Of a DNA stretch of 6,239 nt, positions 6,126 to 6,239 are shown in pieces. The stretch is taken from assembly GCA_019307645.1 (NCBI GenBank), contig JAFDJF010000164.1, positions 1 to 6,239 on the forward strand. Reading direction: 5' to 3'. Under the pieces are notes generated by a model. That model made no database searches and had not been told where the DNA came from. It saw only the letters and a list, made by a program, of their open reading frames with translations. The number at the start of each line of letters is the position of its first letter. Positions within the stretch are counted from its first letter, which is position 1. This DNA is from Deltaproteobacteria bacterium (GTDB lineage: Bacteria; Desulfobacterota; DSM-4660; Desulfatiglandales; Desulfatiglandaceae). Position numbers and translations under genes: made by a program.

Positions 6126-6239
6126 TATACCCTAACGTTGCATAAATCCTGTCGACAAAAACCGTTTCACTCGCGCTATAGTGCATGAACTGCGCGTGTA
6201 GGCATGCTTTTCTGAACCTCATGTAGTGTGAACTACACT
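6126..6239. other. Gene-free tail, possible edge of a repeat or insertion element
   Basis: No ORF or RBS is visible. A short GGGTA-ATA-TACCC hairpin overlaps the fusion gene's stop codon (6120-6132) but has no T-run, so it is not a convincing terminator. Near the right edge AGTGT-GAACT-ACACT (6225-6239) is a small inverted repeat that runs to the last base and may be cut by the window. The CACTCGCGC and GCGCGTG blocks (6169-6177, 6192-6198) are partly complementary. The texture resembles the non-coding border of a mobile element, but nothing here proves it. Confidence 0.25.

Overview
The window looks like chromosomal DNA from a Gram-negative anaerobe or facultative anaerobe. The best guess is a member of the Desulfobacterota (sulfate-reducer-like 'Deltaproteobacteria'). 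An outer-membrane TolC-type protein establishes the Gram-negative envelope. The narrower assignment rests on the protein sequences and on the style of the intergenic repeats (TTCGATATTCG-type palindromes and ACCAGT-type tracts), and it is an inference.

Layout. Two minus-strand genes fill the left half: an Xaa-Pro aminopeptidase (81-1376) and, upstream of it, a class II fumarase (1769-3151). The 392-nt gap between them is almost entirely a 301-bp palindromic, MITE-like element (1420-1720) with imperfect 23-bp terminal inverted repeats. It sits inside a short-period ACCAGT-like tract. A second, partial copy of the element's right half lies at the left edge (about 2-68), so the aminopeptidase gene is bracketed by the same repeat family.

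A divergent intergenic region (3152-3743) separates fumarase from the plus-strand gene. It holds a GC-rich nested inverted repeat next to fumarase (3171-3313), an AT-rich stretch with a good sigma70-like promoter facing fumarase, and a hairpin-rich repeat mosaic (about 3503-3690) just upstream of the right-hand gene.

The right half is one uninterrupted 793-codon gene (3744-6125). It encodes a signal peptide, a periplasmic ABC-type substrate-binding domain (PF04392-like) and a complete TolC-type outer-membrane channel in a single chain. This fusion of a ligand-binding protein to an export duct is the most interesting object in the window. No pump, adaptor or ABC permease is present here, so its partners would lie beyond the right edge or elsewhere. 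The last 114 nt carry no gene and may be the edge of another repeat or insertion element.

The three genes do not form an obvious pathway. Fumarase belongs to central carbon metabolism, the aminopeptidase to peptide turnover, and the fusion protein to envelope transport. No RNA gene, CRISPR array or convincing rho-independent terminator was found.
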